Below are positions 23,659 through 31,255 of a stretch of 64,000 nucleotides of DNA, one piece after another. Source of the DNA: an uncultured Oscillospiraceae bacterium (lineage in GTDB: Bacteria; Bacillota; Clostridia; Oscillospirales; Oscillospiraceae); contig CANQSF010000001.1 in assembly GCA_947626345.1 (NCBI GenBank), positions 1-64,000 of the forward strand. The letters are read 5' to 3'. Within the stretch, counting starts at the first letter, position 1, and each line of letters starts with the position of its first letter. The position numbers were made by a program, and so were the translations under genes. The notes under the pieces were generated by a model. It was not told the origin of the DNA. It ran no database searches and saw only the letters and a list, made by a program, of their open reading frames with translations.

Positions 23659-24375
23659 ATGAAAAACGATGAGTGCCTGATCTGCGGCGAGAGCCTGGAA
23701 TATCTGGAGCAGGACGAGCTGATGGAGTGCGCCGTCTGCCACCGCAGCTTTTTGAGCAAGACCCGTTGTGTCCGGGGCCATTACGTGTGCGACGAGTGCC
23801 ACCGGCAGGGACTGGACGCCATATTCGGCGTGTGCCTCACCGACAGCTCCCGGGACCCGGCGGCCATCCTGGACCGGATGATGGCGCTGCCGTTTTGCCA
23901 CATGCACGGGCCGGAGCACCACATCATGGTGGGCGCGGCGCTGCTGACGGCCTATAAAAACGCCGGCGGCAAGGTGGATCTGGACCGGGCGCTGTTCGAG
24001 ATCCGCAACCGGGGCCGGAACGTGCCCGGCGGAGCCTGCGGCTTCTGGGGCGCCTGCGGGGCCGGGATCAGCACGGGCATGTTCGTGTCCATCGTCACCG
24101 GCGCCACGCCGCTGGCGGAGGACACCTTTTCCCTGGCCCACAGGATGACCGCCCAGGCGCTGGAGGCCATCGCAGACGTGGGCGGGCCCCGCTGCTGCAA
24201 GCGGGACTCCTATCTGTCCATTGAGCAGGCGATAAAGATGTGCCGGGAGAAGCTGGGCGTGGAGATGGAGAGCCATGAGATAGTCTGTGCCTACGCGGCG
24301 AAAAATAATCAGTGCATCGGCAAGCGGTGCCCCTATTCCCGGGCCAATCACCCGAAAAAGGAGGCGACGGCATGA
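23659..24375 (+). CDS. DUF5714 cysteine-rich protein
   Basis: 238 residues. The first 60 hold paired CxxC motifs (CLICGE, CAVCHR, CDECHR) like a zinc ribbon. A central region has FCHMHGPEHHIMVGAALL and GGACGFWGACGAGISTGMF, rich in Cys, His and Gly, and the end has CIGKRCPYSRANHP. The pattern suggests metal or sulfur/selenium binding; no reaction is established. It overlaps the next gene by 4 bp and so is made with the desulfurase-like enzyme. The position in a selenium island supports a role in selenium or Fe-S handling (inference). Confidence 0.8.
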   Translation: MKNDECLICGESLEYLEQDELMECAVCHRSFLSKTRCVRGHYVCDECHRQGLDAIFGVCLTDSSRDPAAILDRMMALPFCHMHGPEHHIMVGAALLTAYKNAGGKVDLDRALFEIRNRGRNVPGGACGFWGACGAGISTGMFVSIVTGATPLAEDTFSLAHRMTAQALEAIADVGGPRCCKRDSYLSIEQAIKMCREKLGVEMESHEIVCAYAAKNNQCIGKRCPYSRANHPKKEATA

Positions 24376-25529
24376 TCTATCTGGACAACGCCGCCACCAC
24401 GCTGCACAAGCCGCCCCAGGTCATCGACGCGGTGGCAGAGGCCATGCGCTCCATGGGCAACGCCTCCCGGGGGGCTCACCAGGTGTCCCTGTCCGCCTCC
24501 CGGACCGTCTACGAGGCCCGGTGCCGGATCGCCCGGCTGCTGGGCTGCCCCCGGCCGGACCACGTGGTGTTCACCTGCAATGCCACCGAGGCGCTGAACA
24601 TCGCCATCGGCGGGCTGTTCGGCCCGGGCGAGCACGTGATCAGCACGGACCTGGAGCACAACAGCGTGCTGCGGCCCCTGTACCGGCTGGAGCGGGAGCG
24701 GGACGTGGCGGTGGATTTCGTGCCGGCGGACCGGATGGGCCGGGTGGACTACGAGGACTTTGCCCGGCTGCTGCGGCCGGAGACGAAGGCGATCGTGTGC
24801 ACCCACGCATCCAACCTGACGGGCAACATGCTGGACCTGGCCCGCATCGGCCGCTTCGCCCATGAACACGGTTTATTGCTGGTGGCGGACTGCTCCCAGA
24901 CCGCCGGCACGGTACCCATCGACATGACCGCACTGGGCATCGACGTGCTGTGCTTCACCGGCCACAAGGGGCTCATGGGGCCCCAGGGCACCGGCGGACT
25001 GTGCATCCGCCCCGGGGTGGAGATCCGCCCCTGGAAGGTGGGGGGCAGCGGCGTGCAGTCCTACAGTTGCACCCAGCCCCAGGAGTATCCCACCCGGCTG
25101 GAGGCGGGAACCCACAACGGCCACGGCCTGGCGGGCCTGTCCGCAGCGGCAGCGTTCCTGCTGGAGGTGGGCGTGGAGAACGTCCACAAAAAGGAGCTTG
25201 CCTTGGCCCGGCGGTTTTATGAGGGCGTGCGCACTGTGCCGGGCGTGACGGTCTACGGCGATCACGGCGCCGGGGACCGGGCGGCCATCGTGGCGCTGAA
25301 CGTCTGGGATATGGACTCCGGCGAGATATCCGACGCCCTGACGGAGGAGTACGGCATCGCCACCCGCCCGGGGGCCCACTGCGCGCCGCGGATGCACCAG
25401 GCGCTGGGCACGGTGGAGCAGGGAGCGGTGCGCTTCAGCTTCTCGTATTTCAACACGGAGCAGGAGACGGACGAGGCCATCCGGGCCGTGGAGACCATCG
25501 CGGAGGAGACGGCGCCGGAGGGCGCGTGA
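24372..25529 (+). CDS. Class V aminotransferase-fold enzyme, cysteine desulfurase / selenocysteine lyase-like
   Basis: 385 residues from ATG 24372, which overlaps the DUF5714 stop. Signatures are YLDNAATT at the start, HNSVLRPL, the SQTAGT cofactor region, and the PLP lysine in FTGHKGLMGPQGTGG. The Cys in RPGAHCAPRMH near the C-terminus is the expected persulfide/perselenide carrier. The enzyme removes sulfur or selenium from cysteine or selenocysteine. Flanking DUF5714, DUF3343 and tRNA-Sec genes make selenium delivery to SelD a plausible task; sulfur use cannot be excluded. Confidence 0.88.
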   Translation: MIYLDNAATTLHKPPQVIDAVAEAMRSMGNASRGAHQVSLSASRTVYEARCRIARLLGCPRPDHVVFTCNATEALNIAIGGLFGPGEHVISTDLEHNSVLRPLYRLERERDVAVDFVPADRMGRVDYEDFARLLRPETKAIVCTHASNLTGNMLDLARIGRFAHEHGLLLVADCSQTAGTVPIDMTALGIDVLCFTGHKGLMGPQGTGGLCIRPGVEIRPWKVGGSGVQSYSCTQPQEYPTRLEAGTHNGHGLAGLSAAAAFLLEVGVENVHKKELALARRFYEGVRTVPGVTVYGDHGAGDRAAIVALNVWDMDSGEISDALTEEYGIATRPGAHCAPRMHQALGTVEQGAVRFSFSYFNTEQETDEAIRAVETIAEETAPEGA

Positions 25530-25538
25530 GGGAGGAGC

Positions 25539-25775
25539 ATGCGGAAAAAAGAGATGATGCTGGTGGTGACCTTCCACACCACCGCCGACGCCATGGCCAT
25601 GGAGCAGAACTGTAAGCAGGACGGCGTCCCCGGGCGGCTGATCCCCGTGCCCCGGGCGATCTCCGCTGGGTGCGGGCTGGCGTGGTGCGCGCCGCCGGAG
25701 AGCGCCGGGCAGGTGCGCGCGGCCATGGCCCGGGTGGGACTGGAGCCGGAGGCGCTGCATGAGTGCCTGGTATGA
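25539..25775 (+). CDS. DUF3343 small protein (putative Se/S carrier)
   Basis: Seventy-eight residues. Recognised by the N-terminal VVTFHTTADAMAMEQNCKQD and by RLIPVPRAISAGCGLAW, whose cysteine after SAG is invariant in the family and could carry persulfide. The family is often beside cysteine desulfurase-like genes. It follows the desulfurase by 9 bp with GGAGG, so the two are cotranslated. Confidence 0.85.
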   Translation: MRKKEMMLVVTFHTTADAMAMEQNCKQDGVPGRLIPVPRAISAGCGLAWCAPPESAGQVRAAMARVGLEPEALHECLV

Positions 25776-25785
25776 CCGGCGGGGC

Positions 25786-25814
25786 TTGACTTTCCCGAAG
25801 GGTTAAAATATAAT
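25786..25814 (+). promoter_or_regulatory. Promoter of tRNA-Sec
   Basis: TTGACT at 25786-25791, 17-bp spacer, TATAAT at 25809-25814; the start would be near 25821, about 16 nt before the mature tRNA. Confidence 0.8.
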
Positions 25815-25836
25815 GAAAAGGCGAAGACTTGTATTT

Positions 25837-25934
25837 GGAGGCGGATAGGTAACTGGTGTGCCTCCTGGTCTTCAAAACCAGTGTGGGGCGTGACGAGCGT
25901 CCCGGGTGGGTTCGATTCCCACACGTCTTCGCCA
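25837..25934 (+). tRNA. selC: tRNA-Sec(UCA)
   Basis: Decodes UGA as selenocysteine. 98 nt with encoded CCA at 25932-25934. The anticodon stem CTGGT/ACCAG encloses CTTCAAA, giving TCA. A long variable arm (GGGGCG/CGTCCC), an extended D-stem with a 4-nt TGGT loop and an 8-bp-type acceptor are the hallmarks of bacterial tRNA-Sec. The acceptor GGAGGCG pairs with CGTCTTC using two G-U pairs; G73 follows. It stands within the operon-like row of selenium genes with its own promoter and terminator. Confidence 0.95.
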
Positions 25935-25935
25935 G

Positions 25936-25974
25936 AAAAAACGCGTTCCCGGTCCGCCGGGGACGCGTTTTTTT
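25936..25974 (+). terminator. Terminator of tRNA-Sec
   Basis: AAAAACGCGT pairs with ACGCGTTTTT with an inner CCCGG/CCGGG part, ending in a long T run. Confidence 0.88.
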
Positions 25975-26032
25975 GCCGCTTTTTGATATATAGAAAAATT
26001 TTATAAGCCACAGAAACTATCGCAACTCACGA

Positions 26033-26062
26033 TTGGACAGGGGGTGGTTTGTCATTTATAAT
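26033..26062 (+). promoter_or_regulatory. Predicted promoter of yedE
   Basis: TTGGAC at 26033-26038, 18-bp spacer, TATAAT at 26057-26062. Confidence 0.6.
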
Positions 26063-26138
26063 AAATTTGGTCGATTTCGTGCGGTCATTCTCGTTTTTTC
26101 TGCACGATTCGCCAAACAAAGAAGGAGGAATATTTCTT

Positions 26139-27245
26139 ATGAACCGTCTTTTCGACGCAAAGTGGAAGCTGGCTCTGGGCGGCGCGATCCTGGGGCTGAT
26201 GGCCGTGATCCTGGCCATGACCGGCAACCCGGGGAACATGGCCATCTGCGTGGCCTGCTTCATCCGGGACATGGCGGGCAGCCTGAAGCTGCACACCGCT
26301 CCGGTGGTGCAGTACTACAGGCCGGAGATCGTGGGCTTCGTGTGCGGGTCGTTTTTGATCGCCATCGCCACCAAGGAGTATCGCACCACCGCCGGCTCCT
26401 CGCCGGTGATCCGCTTCATCCTGGGCTTCATCATGATGATCGGCGCGCTGGTGTTCCTGGGCTGCCCGCTGCGGATGCTCATCCGTATGGCCGCCGGCGA
26501 CGCCAACGCCTATGTGGGCCTGGTGGGCTTTGCCGCCGGCATCGGGACAGGCTGCCTGTTCCTGAAAAAGGGCTTCAGCCTGGGCCGTGCCTATGAGGTG
26601 AAGTCGGTCAACGGCTACATACTCCCCGCGCTGCTGGTCATCGGCCTCATCGTCAGCGTGGCCACCAGCCTGTTCGCCGTCAGCGAGTCCGGCCCGGGCA
26701 GCATGCACGCGCCGGTCATCCTGGCCCTGATCGTGGCGCTCATTTTCGGCGCCATCGCCCAGAAGACCCGCACCTGCTTCGCGGGCAGCCTGCGGGACGT
26801 GTTCCTGATGAAGGACTTCTCCCTGATCAGCATCCTGGGCGGCATGTTCGTGGTGCTGCTGGTGTACAACGTGGCCACTGGCAAGTTCCATTTCGGCTTC
26901 ACCGGCCAGCCCATCGCCCACGCCCAGCACATCTGGAACATCCTGGGCATGTACGCGGTCGGCTTCGCCGCCGTGCTGGCGGGCGGCTGCCCCCTGCGGC
27001 AGCTGGTCCTGGCCGGCCAGGGCTCCTCTGACAGCGCCATCACCTTCCTGGGTCTGCTGGTGGGTGCCGCCTTTGCCCACAACTTCGGCCTGGCGGGCGT
27101 CGCCGCCGCCGCTGCCACCGAGACCAGCGAGGCCGTCGTCGGCGGCCCCGGCACCGCCGGAAAGATCGTTCTGATCTGCTGCATCGTGGTGCTGTTCATC
27201 ATCGCTGCCACCAACCTGAAAAAGGCTGAGGCCAAGAACGGATAA
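26139..27245 (+). CDS. yedE: YedE-family putative selenium transporter
   Basis: 368 residues with about ten membrane segments in two YeeE/YedE repeats. Conserved Cys-containing motifs are ICVACFIRDMAG, LGCPLRMLIRM, TRTCFAGSLRD and GGCPLRQLVLAGQG; in the YeeE family such cysteines line the path for thiosulfate, and YedE is the paralog tied to selenium genes. It is proposed to import a selenium species. ATG 26139 is chosen because AAGGAGG lies 9 nt before it. The TusA-like gene follows by 12 bp, the usual YedE partner. Confidence 0.9.
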   Translation: MNRLFDAKWKLALGGAILGLMAVILAMTGNPGNMAICVACFIRDMAGSLKLHTAPVVQYYRPEIVGFVCGSFLIAIATKEYRTTAGSSPVIRFILGFIMMIGALVFLGCPLRMLIRMAAGDANAYVGLVGFAAGIGTGCLFLKKGFSLGRAYEVKSVNGYILPALLVIGLIVSVATSLFAVSESGPGSMHAPVILALIVALIFGAIAQKTRTCFAGSLRDVFLMKDFSLISILGGMFVVLLVYNVATGKFHFGFTGQPIAHAQHIWNILGMYAVGFAAVLAGGCPLRQLVLAGQGSSDSAITFLGLLVGAAFAHNFGLAGVAAAAATETSEAVVGGPGTAGKIVLICCIVVLFIIAATNLKKAEAKNG

Positions 27246-27257
27246 GGAGGATCGAAA

Positions 27258-27470
27258 ATGGACTATATCGTAGTGGACGCCAGAGGCCTGTCCTGCCCGG
27301 AGCCGGTGATGCTCACGGCGGACGCCCTGAAGAAGAACCCCGGCAAGGCGCTGAAGATCCTGGCCAGCGAGGCCCATGTGCGCACCAACGTGGAAAAGCT
27401 GCTCAAGTCCAAAAAGGTGGACTTCACCTCCTACGAGGTAGGCAGCGAGTATGAGATCGTGACGAAATAA
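27258..27470 (+). CDS. TusA-family sulfurtransferase-like protein
   Basis: Seventy residues, one TusA domain with the active-site CPEPV in DARGLSCPEPVM. The cysteine can carry persulfide or perselenide. With yedE in one unit it likely takes the imported atom at the membrane. Clean GGAGG before the ATG. Confidence 0.9.
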   Translation: MDYIVVDARGLSCPEPVMLTADALKKNPGKALKILASEAHVRTNVEKLLKSKKVDFTSYEVGSEYEIVTK

Positions 27471-27483
27471 TTTATATCGGCAA

Positions 27484-27526
27484 AGGGCGTGACCCGACGC
27501 AAAAGCCGCGTCACGCCCTCATTTTA
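27484..27526 (+). terminator. Terminator of yedE-tusA
   Basis: Stem AGGGCGTGAC/GTCACGCCCT (27484-27493 with 27510-27519), then ATTTTAT. Confidence 0.8.
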
Positions 27527-27568
27527 TGCAAAAAACGCAGGCGCGCCGCGCCGGAAAGGAAAAGAAAA

Positions 27569-28063
27569 ATGAATGTTGGCGTGAAGGAGATCAGTCTGAA
27601 GAAGCTGCAGAAGGACGCGGAGGACAATTTCCGCAACGGCTATTACTGCTGCGAGGCCCTGATGGCGGCCATCCGCACCGATTTTGCCCTGGACGTGCCC
27701 GAGGAGGTCATCGCCATGGCCTCCGGCATGGCGGTGGGCGCGGGCCGCTCCGGGTGCATGTGCGGCGCCCTCAACGGGGGCATCATGGCCCTGGGCCTGC
27801 TGTTCGGCCGCACCGAGCAGGACGGACCCACCAACCCCAAGTCCGTCAAGTGCATGCAGCTGAGCCATGAGCTGCACGACTGGTTCAAGCAGGCCAACGG
27901 CAAAAACGCCATCTGCTGCCGCATCCTCACCAAGGAGTTCGACATGGGCAAGGGCGAGCACAAGCAGCAGTGCATCCGCTTCACCGGCCTGGCGGCCTGG
28001 AAGGTGGGGGAGATCATCTGCCGTGAGATGGGCGTGCGCAACACGGACGAGGAGGTCGCATGA
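27569..28063 (+). CDS. C-GCAxxG-C-C family protein
   Basis: 164 residues named for its motif, seen here as CMCGALNGGI, with further conserved cysteines at YYCCEAL, NAICCRIL and QQCIRF. The Cys set suggests a redox or metal site and is shared with proteins often encoded near selenium or sulfur genes; no reaction is proven. It overlaps the TDT transporter by 4 bp (ATGA), which implies tight coupling. Confidence 0.82.
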   Translation: MNVGVKEISLKKLQKDAEDNFRNGYYCCEALMAAIRTDFALDVPEEVIAMASGMAVGAGRSGCMCGALNGGIMALGLLFGRTEQDGPTNPKSVKCMQLSHELHDWFKQANGKNAICCRILTKEFDMGKGEHKQQCIRFTGLAAWKVGEIICREMGVRNTDEEVA

Positions 28064-29019
28064 AAAAGTTCCTTGCCTCCGTCCCCCTGCCCATCTGCGG
28101 GGTGATGCTGGGCCTGGCGGCCCTGGGCAATCTGCTGCAGGCGGTGTTCACCAACGTGCTGGGCAGCGCCGCCGCGGGGGACGCGCTGCGGTATGTGTGC
28201 GGCGCGGCGGCCAGCGTGATATGGTTCATCGTGGTGCTGAAGGTGATCGTCTGCTTCGCAGGGGTGAAAAAGGCCATGGAGGACCCGGTGGTAGCCTCCG
28301 TGTCCGGCACCTTTCCCATGGCCACCATGCTGCTGGCGGCCTATGCCAAGCCCTTCATCGGCGGCGCGGCCCAGATCATCTGGTTCGCCTCCATCGCCCT
28401 GCACGCGGTGCTCATCCTGTGGTTCACCTGTAAGTTCATCCTGCACTTTGACCTGCAGAAGGTGTTCGCCAGCTATTACATCGTGTACGTGGGCATCGCG
28501 GTGGCCGCGGTGAGCGCCCCCGCCTTCGGACAGCTGGCCGTGGGCGCGGCCACGTTCTGGTTCGGCATCGTCACCTTCGCGGCGCTGTTCGTGGTGGTCA
28601 CCGTGCGCTACGCCAAGCACCCGGTGAAGGAGCCGGCCCGGCCGCTGTTTTGCATCTACGCGGCGCCGGTGTCCCTGTGCCTGGCGGGCTATATCCAGTC
28701 TGTGACCCCCAAGTCCGCCGGCGTGGTGATCGGGCTGCTGGCGGTGTCCACCGCCATCTATGTGGTGGTGCTGTGCCGGCTGCCGTCGCTTTTGAAGCTG
28801 AAGTTCTATCCCAGCTACGCGGCATTCACCTTCCCCTTCGCCATCACGGCCATCGCCGCCATGCAGTCCATGGCCTGCCTGAAGAACCTGGAGCGGCCCC
28901 AGCCCTGGCTGAAGTACGTGGTGCTGGTGGAGACGGCCCTGGCCGCCATATTGGTGGTCTACGCCCTGGTCCGCTATATCCAGGCCCTGGCCGCTGCCCA
29001 GAAGGCGGAGCAGAAGTAG
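28060..29019 (+). CDS. TDT-family (TehA/SLAC1-like) membrane channel
   Basis: 319 residues with ten hydrophobic segments and the start VPLPICGVMLGLAALGNLLQ, the usual first helix of the tellurite-resistance/dicarboxylate transporter family. Members are anion channels. TehA is linked to tellurite, a chemical neighbour of selenite, so an oxyanion role is possible here; the translational coupling to a C-GCAxxG-C-C protein and the selenium setting add weight, but this is inference. Formate/nitrite-type or sulfite transport cannot be excluded. Confidence 0.8.
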   Translation: MKKFLASVPLPICGVMLGLAALGNLLQAVFTNVLGSAAAGDALRYVCGAAASVIWFIVVLKVIVCFAGVKKAMEDPVVASVSGTFPMATMLLAAYAKPFIGGAAQIIWFASIALHAVLILWFTCKFILHFDLQKVFASYYIVYVGIAVAAVSAPAFGQLAVGAATFWFGIVTFAALFVVVTVRYAKHPVKEPARPLFCIYAAPVSLCLAGYIQSVTPKSAGVVIGLLAVSTAIYVVVLCRLPSLLKLKFYPSYAAFTFPFAITAIAAMQSMACLKNLERPQPWLKYVVLVETALAAILVVYALVRYIQALAAAQKAEQK

Positions 29020-29038
29020 TGATATTATTGATGTATCA

Positions 29039-29072
29039 AAAGCGCCGCGGCCCATGGCCGCGGCGCTTTGCT
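29039..29072. terminator. Bidirectional terminator between TDT and glycosyltransferase genes
   Basis: Stem AAAGCGCCGCGGCC with its inverted copy, CAT loop, between convergent genes. Confidence 0.88.
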
Positions 29073-29074
29073 CT

Positions 29075-30259
29075 TTATGACAGTATCCGCTCCGCCACGC
29101 TCTCCCAGGACACCCGGGACATGTCGGCGGGGCGGGCAGGGCCTTCGGCGACTGCATCGTCCAGCGCCGCCGCCAGTCGCGCCTCGAAGGCGGGCAGCGT
29201 TCCCGGCAGGGGCTCGTCCACCCGGTCCATCTCCGGCAGGGGCACGTAGCGCACCGGCGCGCCGGGCACGAAGGTGTCCATCCACGGCCGCAGGCCGGGC
29301 AGATCGGACACCACCGCCCGGGTCCCGCAGGCCAGCGCCTCCAGCAGCGTCAGGGGCACGCCCTCGGAAAAAGAGGGCAGCACGAAGACGTCGCCGGCGC
29401 TGTATACCGCCGCCAGCTCCCCCTGGGGCAGGGGCCCCAGAAACTGCACCGGGACGGGCGAGGCGGCCGCCAGCGCCCGGGCCTGGGCGTATTCCGCCCC
29501 ATCGCCCGCGCCGCCGGCCAGCAGCAGCCGCAGCTTTTCCGGCGGCGTGCGGATCAGGGAGAGACTGCGCAGCAGGCTCAGCACGCCCTTTTTCTCCGCG
29601 ATCTTCCCAGCGAACACGATCCGCGTCAGACCGTCCGCTCCCCGGCCGCCCAGCGGGCGGAAAACTGCCCGGTCATAGCCCACGCCCATGAGGCGGATCC
29701 TGTCCCGGGGCACGCCGTAGACCGCCACTATTCGATCGACCTGCTCCTCCTTCAGCACCAGCACCCGGTCCAGCGACCGGATGCCCCGGCAGATGGCCTC
29801 CCGCTCCAGGCCGTGCTTTTCCATCTGGCGCAGGTCCGTGTTGTGGCAGATGCCGTACACCCGCCGGTCCGGGAAGGCCTGGCGCACCGCGGCGGTGAGC
29901 AGGTAAAGGTGGTGGCAGAGGATCAGATCCGGGTCCAGCTCCTCCACCGCCCGGCGGATGACCGCCAGGAAGGCGCTGCGAAACTGCGCCGTCATCTCCG
30001 GGGTCATGTCCCGGTAGCGGGTGCTGCGGTAGGGCATCTCGTCGGACATGCCCGCCACGGGGAAAGGCAGCGCCTCCGTCTCATAGCCCACGGGGTAGAA
30101 GGGCACGGACCCGGGCAGCATCACCCGGTCCTCCGGCGCGACGCCGGCCACGGCGGCCTGGGCATGGCCCTGGGCGGCGAAGGCCCGGACAAGGGCGCAG
30201 AACACGGTGCCGCTGCCGGTGCCGGAGGGCTTCTGGGCGGAGATGTGCAGGATGTTCAT
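29075..30259 (-). CDS. GT4-family glycosyltransferase in the selenium island
   Basis: 394 residues, GT-B fold. The N-terminal domain starts ILHISAQKPSGTGSGTVF, an acceptor loop with glycines. The C-terminal nucleotide-sugar domain has VFAGKIAEKKGVLSLL and PSFSEGVPLTLLEALACGT, the E-x7-E signature of GT4. No membrane helix, so cytoplasmic or peripheral. Sugar donor and acceptor are unknown. It lies behind yedF in the same direction, with an intervening terminator that could allow partial read-through. A link to selenosugar formation, as done by the unrelated-context SenB, is speculative. Confidence 0.8.
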   Translation of the reverse strand: MNILHISAQKPSGTGSGTVFCALVRAFAAQGHAQAAVAGVAPEDRVMLPGSVPFYPVGYETEALPFPVAGMSDEMPYRSTRYRDMTPEMTAQFRSAFLAVIRRAVEELDPDLILCHHLYLLTAAVRQAFPDRRVYGICHNTDLRQMEKHGLEREAICRGIRSLDRVLVLKEEQVDRIVAVYGVPRDRIRLMGVGYDRAVFRPLGGRGADGLTRIVFAGKIAEKKGVLSLLRSLSLIRTPPEKLRLLLAGGAGDGAEYAQARALAAASPVPVQFLGPLPQGELAAVYSAGDVFVLPSFSEGVPLTLLEALACGTRAVVSDLPGLRPWMDTFVPGAPVRYVPLPEMDRVDEPLPGTLPAFEARLAAALDDAVAEGPARPADMSRVSWESVAERILS

Positions 30260-30283
30260 AGGCTCTCTCCTCCGGATGAGTCA

Positions 30284-30310
30284 TAAAAAAACGCCGGCGG
30301 GGCCGGCGTT
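30284..30310 (-). terminator. Terminator of yedF
   Basis: Leftward stem ACGCCGGC with GCCGGCGT followed by TTTTTTA. Confidence 0.85.
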
Positions 30311-30320
30311 TCGGGGGGAT

Positions 30321-30908
30321 TCAGGGGCGGATCACGGACTGGGCGGCGGTGAGCGTCTCCACGATGTCGTACATATTGGACACCGTGCCCACCCGCAGCT
30401 TCTCCGTCAGGCCATAATAGTTGAGGCAGGTGCCGCAGGCGGTGATCTTCACGCCGGCCTTCTCCAGGTTCTGCAGGTCCTCCAGACTGTCGGAGCCCTC
30501 GCAGGGCAGGAAGGCGCCGGAGTTATAGAAGATGATCTGCTCCGGCAGCTGCTGGGCGTTGGTCAGGGCGAAGATGAAGGCCTTCATCAGCGTCTTGCCC
30601 AGAGCCTCGTCGCCGGAGCCCATGGTGTTGGAGCCGATGGCCACCACCGCGCCGGGGCCCTTCGCCTCCGCCTGGACGGCGCAGCCGGCCTTCACCTGGA
30701 TGGTGACGGCGTAACGGTCCGGCCCGGTCTGGGCGGCGTCGGCGGAAAAGCCGCTGGAGGCGGCCAGCTTTTTCAGATTTTCCACGGCGGTGGGGTTGTC
30801 CACCAGTACGGTCAGCTCGCCGTCCTCGGAAAAGCCGGCGAAGGCCTTCTTGGCGTTGACCACGGGGAGCGGACAGGCCATGCCTGTGCAGTCGATGGTG
30901 TTATTCAT
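30321..30908 (-). CDS. yedF: Selenium metabolism protein YedF
   Basis: 195 residues in two parts: an N-terminal TusA-like domain with CTGMACPLPV and a C-terminal DsrE-like domain with IFYNSGAF and CGTCLNYYGL. This fusion defines the YedF family, which co-occurs with selD. Probably hands selenium between carriers. AGGAGG lies 8 nt before the ATG; promoter at 30954-30982. Confidence 0.93.
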   Translation of the reverse strand: MNNTIDCTGMACPLPVVNAKKAFAGFSEDGELTVLVDNPTAVENLKKLAASSGFSADAAQTGPDRYAVTIQVKAGCAVQAEAKGPGAVVAIGSNTMGSGDEALGKTLMKAFIFALTNAQQLPEQIIFYNSGAFLPCEGSDSLEDLQNLEKAGVKITACGTCLNYYGLTEKLRVGTVSNMYDIVETLTAAQSVIRP

Positions 30909-30953
30909 GTCGGATGCCTCCTTAGAATTAATGCTTGACTTCCGCTGTTGAAT

Positions 30954-30982
30954 ATTGTAACATCCCCTTCGTGATGTTGCAA
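30954..30982 (-). promoter_or_regulatory. Predicted promoter of yedF
   Basis: Leftward TTGCAA (30982-30977), 17-bp spacer, TACAAT (30959-30954). Confidence 0.65.
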
Positions 30983-31083
30983 ATCGAAAGCGCCTATAAG
31001 TCCGGAGGCGCCGCCGCGATGGGCGGGCAGGCGACAGAACTTAAAAAATGCAACAATTTTTCAGGGGAAATCGCTTCCGGGTC

Positions 31084-31112
31084 TTGGCAATTTTGCTACC
31101 ATGTGGTATAAT
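31084..31112 (+). promoter_or_regulatory. Predicted promoter of the trxB-grd-sel operon
   Basis: TTGGCA at 31084-31089, 17-bp spacer, TATAAT at 31107-31112, followed by a leader of about 135 nt. The 100 bp between this and the divergent yedF promoter hold an inverted pair TGTTGCA (30975-30981) and TGCAACA (31049-31055), a possible LysR operator. Confidence 0.65.
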
Positions 31113-31255
31113 CACATTTCAGAAGAGGCGGGAAAGGGAATATTGCGTCCCGACCTATAGGATTTTGTGATAAATACCCCGTTCCCCGTCCTCCGCGGCA
31201 GTGTGCGGACCTATGGCATGCAAAACGCTATTACGATAATTTAGGAGGAATCAAC

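Noticed and set aside
25820..25836. Mature tRNA-Sec starting at 25820
   Set aside because: It would pair perfectly with the 3' end, but D-arm spacing then fails; the start at 25837 gives the normal tRNA-Sec form.
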